Shown: in pieces, positions 11,848 through 20,598 of the stretch | How the letters are laid out: each line of letters opens with the position of its first letter | Numbering within the stretch: position 1 is the stretch's first letter | NCBI GenBank assembly: GCA_017987975.1 | Contig: JAGNSQ010000018.1 | Coordinates: 1-37,397 of the forward strand | Source: Saprospiraceae bacterium | GTDB taxonomy: Bacteria; Bacteroidota; Bacteroidia; Chitinophagales; Saprospiraceae | Direction of reading: 5' to 3' | Length of the DNA stretch: 37,397 nucleotides | Translations under genes and position numbers: made by a program | The notes under the pieces: model-generated | The model's input: the letters and a program-made list of their open reading frames with translations, nothing else | Database searches by the model: none | What the model was told of the DNA's origin: nothing

Positions 11848-12038
11848 GATCCTAATCCATATATTAGAGAAAGTGCTTTGTTGGCAACTGAATCCATAAG
11901 GAAGGTTACCAATGCAAAAATAGCTGTCGCAACCAGCACAATTCTGGTGTGAGAAATCAATTCTCCCCAGGTAGGCCAGGTTACGTTGTTCAACAACTCG
12001 TGAATACTTTCTTTAATGTACAATCTGATGTTATCCAT
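11844..12038 (-). CDS. secE: preprotein translocase subunit SecE
   Basis: This small 64-residue membrane protein stabilises SecY in the SecYEG export channel. It is the short single-span form. A cytoplasmic amphipathic region with the conserved NNVTWPTWGEL motif (residues 17-27) is followed by one membrane helix at about 33-55. It lies between tRNA-Trp and nusG, overlapping nusG by four bases, which is the expected context. Confidence 0.96.
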   Translation of the reverse strand: MDNIRLYIKESIHELLNNVTWPTWGELISHTRIVLVATAIFALVTFLMDSVANKALSLIYGLGS

Positions 12039-12067
12039 TGTAATGTATTTATCCCCTTAATCGGGTT

Positions 12068-12143
12068 TGGCAGGGAAGACAGGACTCGAACCTGCAACTT
12101 GCGGTTTTGGAGACCGCTGCTCTACCAATTGAACTACTTCCCT
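12068..12143 (-). tRNA. tRNA-Trp (CCA anticodon)
   Basis: A full cloverleaf is visible on the minus strand. The acceptor stem is AGGGAAG/CTTCCCT, the D-arm contains AGTTCAATTGGTAGAGC, the anticodon loop is CTCCAAA with anticodon CCA, and the T-arm contains GGTTCGAGTCC. The discriminator is G, and the terminal CCA is encoded at 12068-12070, unlike in the four other tRNAs here. It sits just upstream of secE and is probably cotranscribed with it. Confidence 0.95.
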
Positions 12144-12196
12144 AAATTATTTCTAAAAATGTAAACCAAAATGTTTACTTAACCTCTTCAATTCTA

Positions 12197-12204
12197 CAAA
12201 CTTA
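12197..12204 (-). promoter_or_regulatory. candidate promoter -7 element for tRNA-Trp-secE-nusG
   Basis: On the minus strand this reads TAAGTTTG, fitting the Bacteroidota -7 consensus TAnnTTTG. It is about 55 bases upstream of the tRNA-Trp 5' end and downstream of the tuf terminator, where a promoter is needed. No clear TTTG/TTG -33 element is seen at the expected distance, so confidence is limited. Confidence 0.35.
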
Positions 12205-12243
12205 TACTTTAATAAGTTGTTTAATGTGAAATTCGTATATACT

Positions 12244-12285
12244 AAAAAAGAGAATTAAGCACCTTGAGGTGCTTAAATCTCTTTT
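12244..12285 (-). terminator. rho-independent terminator after tuf
   Basis: An 18-base inverted repeat with one mismatch (AAAAGAGAATTAAGCACC and its partner) has a TTGA loop. On the minus strand it ends in a run of six T. It lies 20 bases after the tuf stop and separates the tRNA-tuf unit from tRNA-Trp-secE. Confidence 0.9.
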
Positions 12286-12304
12286 AAACATATTTACTGA
12301 ATGC

Positions 12305-13501
12305 TTATTCTATGATTTCAGTAACCTGACCGGCACCTACTGTTCTACCACCTTCGCGGATCGCAAAACGAAGACCTTTCTCCATCGCGATTGGGCTCAC
12401 CAACTGCACTTCGATTGAAATGTTATCACCTGGCATTACCATTTCCACGTTTTCTGGAAGTTTTACGTCACCGGTAACGTCTGTTGTTCTAAAATAGAAC
12501 TGTGGACGGTAACCGTTGAAGAATGGAGTGTGACGTCCACCTTCTTCTTTAGAAAGTACGTAAACCTCACACTTAAATTTCATGTGTGGTTTCACTGATC
12601 CTGGCTTACAAATAACCATACCTCTTCTGATCGCTTCTTTGTCAATACCACGAAGTAGGATACCTGCGTTGTCACCAGCTTCACCTCTGTCAAGAAGTTT
12701 TCTAAACATCTCAACTCCAGTTACTGTTGATGTTAATGGCTTCTCACCTGGTTTCATCATACCAATGATTTCAACACCATCACCAACGTTAATAACTCCT
12801 TTTTCAATTCTACCTGTGGCAACGGTACCCCTACCTGTGATAGAGAAAACGTCTTCTACTGGCATCAAGAAAGGCTTGTCAACTTCACGTGTTGGTTCTG
12901 GGATGTGTGAATCCACAGCTGCCATCAAATCTTCAATTGCTTTTTTACCTTCTGGAGTTCCCTCCAATGCTTTGATCGCTGAACCTTTGATGATGGGTGC
13001 ATCGTCGCCACCAAATCCGTACTGATCCAACAATTCTCTAACCTCCATTTCAACGAGTTCCAACATTTCTGGATCGTCAACGAGGTCAACTTTATTCATG
13101 AATACAACGATTTTTGGAACACCTACTTGTTTTGCCAAAAGGATGTGCTCCCTTGTCTGAGGCATTGGACCGTCAGTTGCAGCTACTACCAGGATAGCAC
13201 CGTCCATCTGAGCCGCTCCCGTAACCATGTTTTTTACATAGTCAGCGTGACCCGGACAGTCAACGTGCGCATAGTGCCTGTTTGCAGTCTGGTATTCTAC
13301 GTGCGCCGTGTTGATGGTGATACCCCTTTCTTTTTCTTCAGGAGCCGCATCGATAGAATCGTAATCTTTTTTCTCTGCAAGTCCAGACTCTGATAAAACG
13401 TATGTAATTGCAGCTGTAAGGGTCGTTTTTCCGTGGTCAACGTGACCAATGGTACCTATGTTTACGTGTGGTTTCGACCTGTCAAATGTTCCTTTAGCCA
13501 T
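12305..13501 (-). CDS. tuf: translation elongation factor Tu
   Basis: This 398-residue GTPase delivers aminoacyl-tRNA to the ribosome. All G motifs are intact: GHVDHGKTT (G1) near residues 19-27, RGITIN (G2), DCPGHADY (G3), NKVD (G4) and a GSA segment (G5). The beta-barrel domains 2 and 3 follow, with [11 protein letters not shown] and the C-terminal [18 protein letters not shown]. The gene follows tRNA-Thr, Tyr, Gly and Thr, the same grouping as the E. coli thrU-tyrU-glyT-thrT-tufB unit. It is probably read from the tRNA promoter near 14050 and ends at the hairpin after its stop. Confidence 0.99.
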   Translation of the reverse strand: MAKGTFDRSKPHVNIGTIGHVDHGKTTLTAAITYVLSESGLAEKKDYDSIDAAPEEKERGITINTAHVEYQTANRHYAHVDCPGHADYVKNMVTGAAQMDGAILVVAATDGPMPQTREHILLAKQVGVPKIVVFMNKVDLVDDPEMLELVEMEVRELLDQYGFGGDDAPIIKGSAIKALEGTPEGKKAIEDLMAAVDSHIPEPTREVDKPFLMPVEDVFSITGRGTVATGRIEKGVINVGDGVEIIGMMKPGEKPLTSTVTGVEMFRKLLDRGEAGDNAGILLRGIDKEAIRRGMVICKPGSVKPHMKFKCEVYVLSKEEGGRHTPFFNGYRPQFYFRTTDVTGDVKLPENVEMVMPGDNISIEVQLVSPIAMEKGLRFAIREGGRTVGAGQVTEIIE

Positions 13502-13554
13502 TGCTTGAAATTTTTCAGTAATTTAAATATGTTAATGAATGTGTAATTCCATTG

Positions 13555-13626
<72 letters not shown>

Positions 13627-13658
13627 GATAAAGAAAGTGCCTACTTTCTTTCACTTTG

Positions 13659-13731
13659 AGCGGGAGACGAGACTCGAACTCGCGACCCTCAGCTTGGAAG
13701 GCTGATGCTCTACCAACTGAGCTACTCCCGC
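13659..13731 (-). tRNA. tRNA-Gly (TCC anticodon)
   Basis: On the minus strand the acceptor stem is GCGGGAG/CTCCCGC. The D-arm has AGCTCAGTTGGTAGAGC, the anticodon loop CTTCCAA gives anticodon TCC, and the T-arm contains GAGTTCGAGTCTC. The 3' CCA is not encoded. It is the third tRNA of the Thr-Tyr-Gly-Thr-tuf cluster. Confidence 0.94.
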
Positions 13732-13749
13732 CTTTTTTAGCTTTTTTCG

Positions 13750-13832
13750 TGGGGGTGGTGGGATTCGAACCTACTCAGTCAGAGACACCAGATTTACAGT
13801 CTGGCCCGGCTCTCCTACTCCGGCGCACCCCC
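13750..13832 (-). tRNA. tRNA-Tyr (GTA anticodon)
   Basis: On the minus strand the acceptor stem is GGGGGTG/CACCCCC. The anticodon stem CCAGA/TCTGG holds the loop CTGTAAA (anticodon GTA). A long variable arm is present, as expected for bacterial tRNA-Tyr, giving 83 bases. The T-arm contains GGTTCGAATCC. The discriminator is A; the CCA is not encoded. Confidence 0.94.
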
Positions 13833-13878
13833 TACTATAAAAGCTTCCGGATTACCATTGCACTTTTCAGTGCTTTCG

Positions 13879-13952
13879 AGCCAGTGGAGGGATTCGAACC
13901 CCCGACCAGCTGATTACAAATCAGCTGCTCTGGCCAACTGAGCTACACTGGC
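13879..13952 (-). tRNA. tRNA-Thr (TGT anticodon)
   Basis: On the minus strand the acceptor stem is GCCAGTG/CACTGGC. The anticodon stem AGCTGAT pairs with ATCAGCT around the anticodon TGT, and the T-arm contains GGGTTCGAATCCC. The CCA is not encoded. It is the first tRNA of the cluster, about 80 bases after the predicted promoter. Confidence 0.94.
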
Positions 13953-14395
13953 TTATGGCTTTAAATTACTATGGTAATTCCGGTTAATTTCTTAAATTCA
14001 AAATACACTTTTTACCTGCCGCAAAAAGCGATGCAAAAATAATACAATTTCAGTTACCACAAAATAGTTTTTTAAATATTTTTGATTTTCTTACTTTTTA
14101 CGTTGATTCTCTTTCAGTTAACGATTATTATTTGCAGCTATATAAGCAAATTTTATTCTGATATATTGCTGTAACTAATTTTTTAATACCTGATTTTTAG
14201 CCCCCTAAAACACTTTTGGCATTCTCTTTAGCCTTTTCTTTTGCCAAAGTTTATTTTTTCAGCACCCCGTTTTAACCACTTTTATCCTTCCTTTTTTTCG
14301 TATTTATTCTCAACAGGCTATCTATCCTAACTATCTTCCCATGTTTTAACCATAAAATGTTCTATTGGTCCTTTACGTATTTTGATCAGGGTCTA
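13953..14395. other. gene-free AT-rich stretch between the efflux operon and the tRNA-tuf operon
   Basis: Apart from the tRNA promoter at 14034-14063 I see no gene, tRNA or strong hairpin in this 443-base stretch. The plus strand is pyrimidine-rich from about 14200. A loose inverted repeat (TTTTGGC and GCCAAA near 14215-14250) has a long loop and no U-tract, so a terminator for the efflux operon is not convincing. Confidence 0.6.
14034..14063 (-). promoter_or_regulatory. promoter of the tRNA-Thr/Tyr/Gly/Thr-tuf operon
   Basis: Read on the minus strand there is TTTG at 14063-14060, an 18-base spacer, and TATTTTTG at 14041-14034. This fits the Bacteroidota housekeeping promoter (TTTG, about 19 bases, TAnnTTTG). 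It is about 80 bases upstream of the first tRNA, with no other gene between. Confidence 0.6.
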
Positions 14396-15514
14396 TTAAG
14401 ATCTTTTTCTATAACTCCATACTGCCAAACCATTGAGTATCAAACCTCCCACAGCTATGCTCTTAAAATGAGGCCAAATTTCACTCAAGCCTGCCCCTTT
14501 TAATAAGACCATTCTCATTACTTCAACCATGTAGGTGACCGGGTTCAACCAGGCAAGGGTCTGTGCCCAGTCTGGCATACTTTCTATTTGGGTGTAAAGT
14601 CCACTTAGCAGGATAAATATTAACATAAAAAAGAAGGCTACCATCATGGCCTGCTGCTGGGTGGAGGTGAAATTGGAAATCAACAACCCAAATCCAAGAA
14701 TGGCAAAAAGATAGATCGCAGAAAACAAATACAAAGCTCCTGCATTGGAGCCTGGAGTAATGCCATGAACCACATAACTGATGATCAGACCTATTGTAAG
14801 GATGACAAAGCCCAGCACCCAAAACGGAAAAAGTTTTCCCAAAACAAATTCATATTTTTTAATAGGAGAAACATTGATTTGCTCAATCGTGCCAATTTCC
14901 TTTTCCCGCACTATGTTTAAAGCTGATAAAAAACCTCCTACCATGGTAAGTAAAACCGCAAGAATGCCCGGCACCATGAAGGTTTGATAGTTGGCCAACT
15001 TATTATACCGATTCGAAGATGTCACTTTGATTAGTGGAAAAGGCGAAACCCTGGGTACCTGAATCCATTCTTGCCGGATTTCATCGTTATATTCATTCAG
15101 GATGCCAAGTGTATAGGCTGCTCCCAGATTGCCTTTGGTACCATTGACTGCATTTACAATCATGGCCATACTCGCCTTATCTTCTGCTACCCATTTGCGG
15201 GCAAAACCATTAGGAATTTCTACAAACAAATCTGCTTTGTCATCGGCCACCCATTGCATGGCTTCTTTGTGGGATGGAGCATGGCCAACCAAATGGAAAT
15301 AACCGGAATGCGCAAGCTTGTTGGCGAGCCTTGCAGACTCAGGAGACCGATCGTAATCTACAATGGCGATGTCGATATTTTTTACTTCGTAATCTGCAGC
15401 GAAGGGCAAGATTAGCAATTGTAGAGCAGGCATTATAAAAATCATGCGCAAAATGGCCGGATCTCTAAAGGTCTGCCTGAATTCTTTGATGACTAAAAAC
15501 CAAAAATTTCTCAT
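14396..15514 (-). CDS. ABC-2 type transporter permease (YbhR/YhhJ-like)
   Basis: This 372-residue inner-membrane permease has the ABC-2 (DrrB/YhhJ) layout. It begins with a cytoplasmic segment containing KEFRQTFRDPAILRMIF and one membrane helix at about 22-40. A large periplasmic domain to about residue 175 follows, then five helices between about 180 and 365. The family's coupling segment NIVREKEIGTIEQINVSPIKKYEFVLGK... is present between the first two C-terminal helices, and NPVTYMVEVMR marks the last part. It overlaps the next permease gene upstream by four bases. It should pair with that permease and the two ATPases. The exported substrate cannot be deduced. It is the last gene of the efflux operon. 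Confidence 0.93.
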   Translation of the reverse strand: MRNFWFLVIKEFRQTFRDPAILRMIFIMPALQLLILPFAADYEVKNIDIAIVDYDRSPESARLANKLAHSGYFHLVGHAPSHKEAMQWVADDKADLFVEIPNGFARKWVAEDKASMAMIVNAVNGTKGNLGAAYTLGILNEYNDEIRQEWIQVPRVSPFPLIKVTSSNRYNKLANYQTFMVPGILAVLLTMVGGFLSALNIVREKEIGTIEQINVSPIKKYEFVLGKLFPFWVLGFVILTIGLIISYVVHGITPGSNAGALYLFSAIYLFAILGFGLLISNFTSTQQQAMMVAFFFMLIFILLSGLYTQIESMPDWAQTLAWLNPVTYMVEVMRMVLLKGAGLSEIWPHFKSIAVGGLILNGLAVWSYRKRS

Positions 15515-16617
15515 CCCAGCCTCATATTAAATTTTTTGTAACTAATGGCCAAAAACAAAAGGGTAAACCCTGCCATAATGACTACTTCTGTATAAACTGC
15601 ACCAAAACCCTGTCCTTTGATCATTATGTCGTTGATGGCATAATAAAACCACTTTGCAGGAATGATATTGGAAATGACCTGCATTGGCAAAGGCATATTT
15701 TCTATCGGAAACATGAAGCCGCCAAACATGATGGTTGGCAGCATCATTCCCATTAGCGAAATCAACATCGCAACCTGTTGTGAATTGGTTATGGTGGATA
15801 TTACCATGCCCAATGACAAAGCGGTAATGATAAAGAGTGCTGAAACTCCATACAACAAAAACAAATTACCCCGTATTGGTATGCCCAATAAAAATCTGCT
15901 CATGAGCAAGATGATCGTTACCAAAACCAAACTTAGCAAAAAGTAAGGTATGGCCTTGGCCAGTATAATGGTATGAGGTCTGGTTGGAGAAACCAGCAGC
16001 AATTCCATATTGCCCAGTTCTTTTTCTTTAACGATAGACACCGATGTCATCATCACGCAAATGATCATAAGAACCATGGCAATCACTCCTGGCACAAAGG
16101 TATATTCTCCTTTAAGCTGAGGATTGTACAACATTCTGGGTTCTACATTCAGTGTCATTGGTAACTGAAGCTCACCCAAAGCCCGGTTTCTGAAATCCCT
16201 TACAATAATGCTAAGGTAAGAGTTAATGGTTGCAGCGAGGTTGGGATTTGATCCGTCTGTAAGTAATTGAAGAGTAACTTCTTTCTGATGTCTGAGTTGC
16301 TGTCCAAAGCCGGCTGGTATGACCATAACCAGTCTGGCCTTACCTGTTTTTAACAAATCGTCGGCACGATTGGAATGCGTAATTATGCCGGCTACATGAA
16401 AATATTTGCTGGCATCAATTTGAGCTATCAGGGAGGATGACATTTCATCACCCGCCATATTGACCACATAGATTTCAGTATTCTTGACCTCATTGGTAAG
16501 GGCAAACCCAAACAAAATGATTTGAACAACAGGCATTCCCAACAAAACAAGTAAGGTTTTGCGATCCCTTAAAATGTGCCAAAATTCTTTTAAAACAAAT
16601 GACTTAAAGGTTCCCAT
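15511..16617 (-). CDS. ABC-2 type transporter permease (YbhS-like)
   Basis: This 368-residue ABC-2 permease has the same layout as the following one: KEFWHILRDRKTLLVLLGMP at the N-terminus, a first helix, and a periplasmic domain to about residue 170. A helical block follows that includes VSIVKEKELGNMELLLVSPT, the cytoplasmic coupling segment. The two permeases are paralogues and probably form the heterodimeric membrane part of one exporter, as YbhS and YbhR do in E. coli. Its start shares one base with the stop of the second ATPase gene (TAATG) and its end overlaps the next gene by four bases. The substrate is unknown. Confidence 0.93.
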   Translation of the reverse strand: MGTFKSFVLKEFWHILRDRKTLLVLLGMPVVQIILFGFALTNEVKNTEIYVVNMAGDEMSSSLIAQIDASKYFHVAGIITHSNRADDLLKTGKARLVMVIPAGFGQQLRHQKEVTLQLLTDGSNPNLAATINSYLSIIVRDFRNRALGELQLPMTLNVEPRMLYNPQLKGEYTFVPGVIAMVLMIICVMMTSVSIVKEKELGNMELLLVSPTRPHTIILAKAIPYFLLSLVLVTIILLMSRFLLGIPIRGNLFLLYGVSALFIITALSLGMVISTITNSQQVAMLISLMGMMLPTIMFGGFMFPIENMPLPMQVISNIIPAKWFYYAINDIMIKGQGFGAVYTEVVIMAGFTLLFLAISYKKFNMRLG

Positions 16618-17363
16618 TACATATCGTTTCTTGATGCCTTTCTTGCCAGGCGGTAAAACATATCATCCATGCTGTCTGCCGCATGTTGCAACTTGAGTTC
16701 TGATGGACTCCCCATAGCCTCAATCTTGCCATCAACCATAATAGCAACGCGATTGCAATATTCTGCCTCGTCCATGTAGTGAGTAGTCACAAATATGGTG
16801 ATACCCCTTTCGGCGGCTTCATAGATCATGGTCCAAAACTGTCTTCTGGTTACTGGATCTACGCCTCCTGTAGGCTCGTCTAAAAATACAATGCCCGGTT
16901 TGTGCAGGATAGCCAGGGAAAAAGACAATTTTTGTTTCCACCCAAGCGGCAACTCGCTGACAAGGGTATTTTTTTCTCCTCCCATTCCCAGTTTAACCAG
17001 CATTTCATCCATGGCTGTTTTCATAACAGAGCCATAGACTCCATAAATTCCACCGTAAAAGGTAATGTTTTCTTTAACCGTCAAATCCTGGTAGAGGGAA
17101 AATTTCTGGCTCATGTAGCCTATGCTTTTTTTTATTTTTTCTGTTTCTGTATAAACATCATACCCAGCCACAAAAGCCTTGCCCGACGTTGGCAGGCTCA
17201 ACCCGGTAAACATCCTCATGGCTGTTGTTTTTCCGGCCCCATTGGCCCCCAGGAATCCAAATATTTCTCCACTTTTCACCTCAAGGCTGATAGCATCAAC
17301 CGCCGTGAAATCACCAAATGTTTTGGTCAACTTGTCTGCTATAATTGAATAACTTGAATTCAT
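16617..17363 (-). CDS. ABC transporter ATPase (corresponds to the C-half of YbhF)
   Basis: This 248-residue nucleotide-binding protein energises the ABC-2 exporter. Walker A GANGAGKT is at residues 39-46, Walker B VFLDE at 159-163, and the H-loop histidine is His195 in VTTHYMDEA. The signature motif is not the usual LSGGQ but LPLGW (138-142). In combination with the partner ATPase this predicts one competent and one degenerate ATP site (see findings). In E. coli YbhF the two ATPase units are fused; here they are separate genes joined by a four-base overlap. The assignment to this half is by the LPLGW-type signature as I recall it from that family. Confidence 0.94.
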   Translation of the reverse strand: MNSSYSIIADKLTKTFGDFTAVDAISLEVKSGEIFGFLGANGAGKTTAMRMFTGLSLPTSGKAFVAGYDVYTETEKIKKSIGYMSQKFSLYQDLTVKENITFYGGIYGVYGSVMKTAMDEMLVKLGMGGEKNTLVSELPLGWKQKLSFSLAILHKPGIVFLDEPTGGVDPVTRRQFWTMIYEAAERGITIFVTTHYMDEAEYCNRVAIMVDGKIEAMGSPSELKLQHAADSMDDMFYRLARKASRNDM

Positions 17364-18292
17364 GACTGACTCGTTTTATGGGTATCGGTCATCATCATTA
17401 GAAATGCATCTTCAATGCCAGGTTCAATGGCTTGCACTGTCACATCCGTCAAGCCGGCTCTTGTCAGCCAGGCTTCCACAAAAGTGGCATCCGCTCTGTC
17501 ATTTTCTAAAGTAATGTGTAAACTCTCACCAAATGGATAAACGCTCGCCACCCCGGCAAAGCCTTCCAGCAATTGGATCGCGGTATATATTTTCTTCACC
17601 TTGACCTCCCAAACCTCGGTTGTGATGCTATGAGCTATTTGGTGAGGGGGAGCTATACTTAATATTTTTCCTTCATGCAACAATGCAATGTTGTCACACA
17701 ATGCTGCCTCATCCATATAAGGTGTGGAAACCACAATGGTAATTCCTTCTTTTTTGAGGTCTCCCAGCATTTCCCAAAATTCTTTGCGCGAAACCACATC
17801 AACTCCGGTGGTGGGCTCATCCAAAAATAATACCCCAGGCTTATGTATGAGTGCACAACACAAGGCCAACTTCTGTTTCATACCACCCGATAATGCACCA
17901 GCTCTTCTGGTTTTGAAGGGTTCTATCTGCTTGTAAATGGGCTTGATTAAATGGTAATTCTCTTCAATGGTGGTGTTAAAGAGTGTAGCATAAAAACTTA
18001 AGTTTTCCTCTACCGACAAATCCTGATACAACGAAAACCTTCCTGGCATATACCCTACCCTGCTTCGAATTTCCGATAGCTGGGTTTTGACATCAAAGCC
18101 CAATACCCGGGCTTCACCGGCATCTGGTAAAACGAGGGTAGTCAGAATTCGAAACAATGTAGTTTTGCCTGCACCATCAGGGCCAATAATTCCAAAAAGG
18201 GAGCCTGGAGCTACTTCAAAACTTACATCCTTCAATGCCTTGATCTCTCCTTTTTTACCATAACTTTTTGATATGTGGCTGACGCTGATCAT
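17360..18292 (-). CDS. ABC transporter ATPase (corresponds to the N-half of YbhF)
   Basis: This 310-residue ABC ATPase has Walker A GPDGAGKT at residues 37-44, a canonical signature LSGGM at 134-138 and Walker B LFLDE at 155-159. The H-loop position carries Pro191 (VVSTPYMDEA) instead of histidine. About 80 extra residues after the ATPase core form a small C-terminal domain. It overlaps both neighbouring genes by four bases, between the HlyD-like adaptor and the second ATPase. Its lost histidine and its partner's altered signature fall in the same composite ATP site, suggesting that the two are obligate partners. Confidence 0.94.
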   Translation of the reverse strand: MISVSHISKSYGKKGEIKALKDVSFEVAPGSLFGIIGPDGAGKTTLFRILTTLVLPDAGEARVLGFDVKTQLSEIRSRVGYMPGRFSLYQDLSVEENLSFYATLFNTTIEENYHLIKPIYKQIEPFKTRRAGALSGGMKQKLALCCALIHKPGVLFLDEPTTGVDVVSRKEFWEMLGDLKKEGITIVVSTPYMDEAALCDNIALLHEGKILSIAPPHQIAHSITTEVWEVKVKKIYTAIQLLEGFAGVASVYPFGESLHITLENDRADATFVEAWLTRAGLTDVTVQAIEPGIEDAFLMMMTDTHKTSQS

Positions 18293-19323
18293 GATTTTGG
18301 GTCCAAATCTACTTCTCCGTACATGCCAATTTTAATCCATCCATCATTCTTTACTTTGATTTTAACGGCATATACAAGCTGTGTCCTCTCATCTCGGGTC
18401 TGGATGGTTTTGGGTGTAAACTCGGCTTTATCGGCTATCCATGACAAAGTGCCTGAATAGGTTTTTTCTTTTCCATCACCTGATTCAATAAATACACTCA
18501 CTTTTTGGCCCAGTTTTACTTTGGGCAATTGATCTCCTGAAATATATGCCCTAAGTGTCATCTCGTCGAGATTGGCGATTTTACAAACTGCTTTTCCCGG
18601 ACTCACCCATTCTCCTTCGCGTACATATTGAGTAAGTACAACGCCATTTGAGGGAGCAAGTATTCTGGTTCGCAAAAGCTGATCTTTCAGAATTTCACCT
18701 TTCTTTTCCAGTGGCTTTACCTCACTGAGCAATCCTCTGTTTTGAATTCTCACCGCTGCTGCTGTACTTTCATATTGGGCCTTCAAAACATCTATCTTGC
18801 TGTTGATGGTTGTCAGTTGTTTTTGCATTACTTCTGCTTTTCCGTCAATGTCATCTTTTTGTTGTTGGGTAGCAGCAGCACCTTGAAATAATTTATGGAT
18901 TCTAGCCTGCTCTTTAGCTAAGGTAGCCTGTTGGCTATAGGCGGCTTCCAACTCATTTTTGGCTGTAGTAATCTGTTTGCGTATCACCGCCAACTGAGGT
19001 TCTGCTTCATTTTGTTTTAACCTGACTGCTTCAACACTGGCCTGGATCTGGTCTTTTTGCAAAAGCAACTGAATGCTGTCGATCACACCCAATTGCTGAC
19101 CTTTTTTGACCTTTTCTCCTTCCTGTAAATCTAAAGTTACAACGGTTCCCATTGCTTCAGCAGCAATGATAATTTCATCTGCTTCAAAACTACCGCTAGC
19201 ATCATGTAGTAAGCCATCTCCTTTACAACCGTTCATTAATAATACTATTGCACTCAAAATTAAGGCAGAAAATAAATAAGCTTTATTGTTCATCATTTTT
19301 ACAATTATCTTTTTGATCCTCAT
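18289..19323 (-). CDS. HlyD/YbhG-family periplasmic adaptor, probable lipoprotein
   Basis: This membrane fusion protein should bridge the inner-membrane exporter and the TolC-like channel. I place the start at 19323 because this ATG overlaps the tolC-like stop as ATGA, like the other junctions of the operon; the frame is open from 19353, which would add ten residues. The product has 344 residues. An N-terminal hydrophobic segment ends in LLMNGC, a lipobox with Cys33, so it may be lipid-anchored. The biotinyl-lipoyl-like half motif AEAMGTVVTLDLQEGEKVKKGQQLG is followed by a coiled-coil hairpin rich in Gln and Lys. The second half motif (APSNGVVLTQYVREGEWVSPG) and a beta-barrel region come next. 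Confidence 0.92.
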   Translation of the reverse strand: MRIKKIIVKMMNNKAYLFSALILSAIVLLMNGCKGDGLLHDASGSFEADEIIIAAEAMGTVVTLDLQEGEKVKKGQQLGVIDSIQLLLQKDQIQASVEAVRLKQNEAEPQLAVIRKQITTAKNELEAAYSQQATLAKEQARIHKLFQGAAATQQQKDDIDGKAEVMQKQLTTINSKIDVLKAQYESTAAAVRIQNRGLLSEVKPLEKKGEILKDQLLRTRILAPSNGVVLTQYVREGEWVSPGKAVCKIANLDEMTLRAYISGDQLPKVKLGQKVSVFIESGDGKEKTYSGTLSWIADKAEFTPKTIQTRDERTQLVYAVKIKVKNDGWIKIGMYGEVDLDPKS

Positions 19324-20594
19324 AACCATCCCATGTTTATTTGCATTAACCAACTATTTTTATTCTTTTTTATTTCATTGAGTTCCTTGTTAATTCGGGC
19401 TTCTGCTACATCGTTTAGTTTGACGAGGTACTCAGCTGCAGTTATATTTCCATTGGCAAGCTGTACTTCAGCTGTCGACAATATTTTTTCTCTGAGAGCC
19501 ACCATTTCCTCATCTCTGGCAGTTGATTTTATTAATCGATCCCAGTCATTGTAAAGCTGCCTGTTTTTGATCATTTTCCGATTGCCAAGTTCTGTTTTCC
19601 TGGCTTCTGTTTTAGCCATTGACAATTGGGTTAGCTGTTGTTGATTGTGATAAGTATAAAAGGCCGATAATTGCCAGGACAATCTCATTCCGGCAATGTA
19701 AAAGGGTTCAAATTCATTCTTTAAAAAATTTAAGCCTGGTTTGCCGTAACCTGCCTGAGCAAAAAGTGTTAACTTAGGTAAAATGCTGGTGCTTTCCCAT
19801 TTGCCATTGGCTTGTGCCAAGGATTTCTGCAGATCAAATTGCAAAAGAAAAGGAGCTCTGCTGTTTAATGTTGTATCAGGTAATTGAGCCTCCTCAAGTT
19901 GCAGTTTTTCAACTTTTTTTCCTGTCAGAAGGGTTATTGCTTCATAGCCGGCTTTCACAGATACTCCGATCTCTTCATATAATGCGGTGAGTTTTAGCAG
20001 TTCTGCCCTGAGGTGATCGCCTTCTGATGCCAACATAACGCCGGCATCAATAGCTACCTTGGCTCTTTGAATACCCGCTTCCAAATCCTGGATAGTAAGT
20101 GCGGTTTGTTTCATCCTTTGTTCTGCTTCTGCTATGGCATAGTAAATCTGAATGGCTGTTTCCGCAATGGCATCAATTTCATTGGAGACAACATTTTTTT
20201 CCAAATCCGATTTCTGACTTTGAATTTTTCTTAGTGCCGAACTAGAGCCACCATCGTACAGCATTTGAGATATATCAGCCTGCATTTTATATTGGTCTTT
20301 TGAAAGCCTTGGAATGTTGATTCCCGGAAATGAAAGATCGATGCCTGATGTTTCAGATTGGTAACTGGCCTGTGCCTGGAACTGAAGCTGAGGCAGCCAT
20401 TTTTTGTTGATGTTCGAAATTCCGGCCTCATTTTCTTGCTGAATTATACCTTCCAGAGTCGACAAGGTAGTGTGTTGCCTGGCTTCTCTAATAACTTGTG
20501 GCAGGTTCATTGTGGTTTGGCACCACAGGCCAATGGGAAACAGCCCTACATTAAAAACAAATGCCAAACATCCGGTTTTAAATATTTTATTCAT
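19320..20594 (-). CDS. TolC-family outer membrane efflux protein
   Basis: This 424-residue outer membrane channel protein of the OEP family carries a signal peptide (about residues 1-26, ending GLWCQ). The mature part is built of long helices, with the repeated Gln/Glu/Ala-rich segments expected of the TolC tunnel, and beta strands such as LTLFAQAGYGKPGL and YIAGMRLSWQLSAF. It begins four bases after the TetR-like gene stops and overlaps the adaptor gene by four bases. It is expected to complete a tripartite exporter spanning both membranes. Sequence divergence in this family is high, but length and layout are typical. Confidence 0.9.
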   Translation of the reverse strand: MNKIFKTGCLAFVFNVGLFPIGLWCQTTMNLPQVIREARQHTTLSTLEGIIQQENEAGISNINKKWLPQLQFQAQASYQSETSGIDLSFPGINIPRLSKDQYKMQADISQMLYDGGSSSALRKIQSQKSDLEKNVVSNEIDAIAETAIQIYYAIAEAEQRMKQTALTIQDLEAGIQRAKVAIDAGVMLASEGDHLRAELLKLTALYEEIGVSVKAGYEAITLLTGKKVEKLQLEEAQLPDTTLNSRAPFLLQFDLQKSLAQANGKWESTSILPKLTLFAQAGYGKPGLNFLKNEFEPFYIAGMRLSWQLSAFYTYHNQQQLTQLSMAKTEARKTELGNRKMIKNRQLYNDWDRLIKSTARDEEMVALREKILSTAEVQLANGNITAAEYLVKLNDVAEARINKELNEIKKNKNSWLMQINMGWL

Positions 20595-20598
20595 TGCC

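Noticed and set aside
11949-12164. 71-codon plus-strand frame ending in tRNA-Trp
   Set aside because: It is antisense to secE and tRNA-Trp; the REDRTRTCNLRFWRP stretch is a known artefact of tRNA DNA.
13656-13913. 85-codon plus-strand frame across tRNA-Gly and tRNA-Tyr
   Set aside because: Its product (GRRDSNSRPSAWKADALP) is the typical false protein obtained by reading through antisense tRNA genes.
14215-14260. Inverted repeat TTTTGGC/GCCAAA as a terminator of the efflux operon
   Set aside because: The loop is over 20 bases, the stem is short, and no U-tract follows on the minus strand.
16902-17348. 148-codon plus-strand frame opposite the second ABC ATPase
   Set aside because: The ATPase motifs on the other strand are complete and the frame has no recognisable features.
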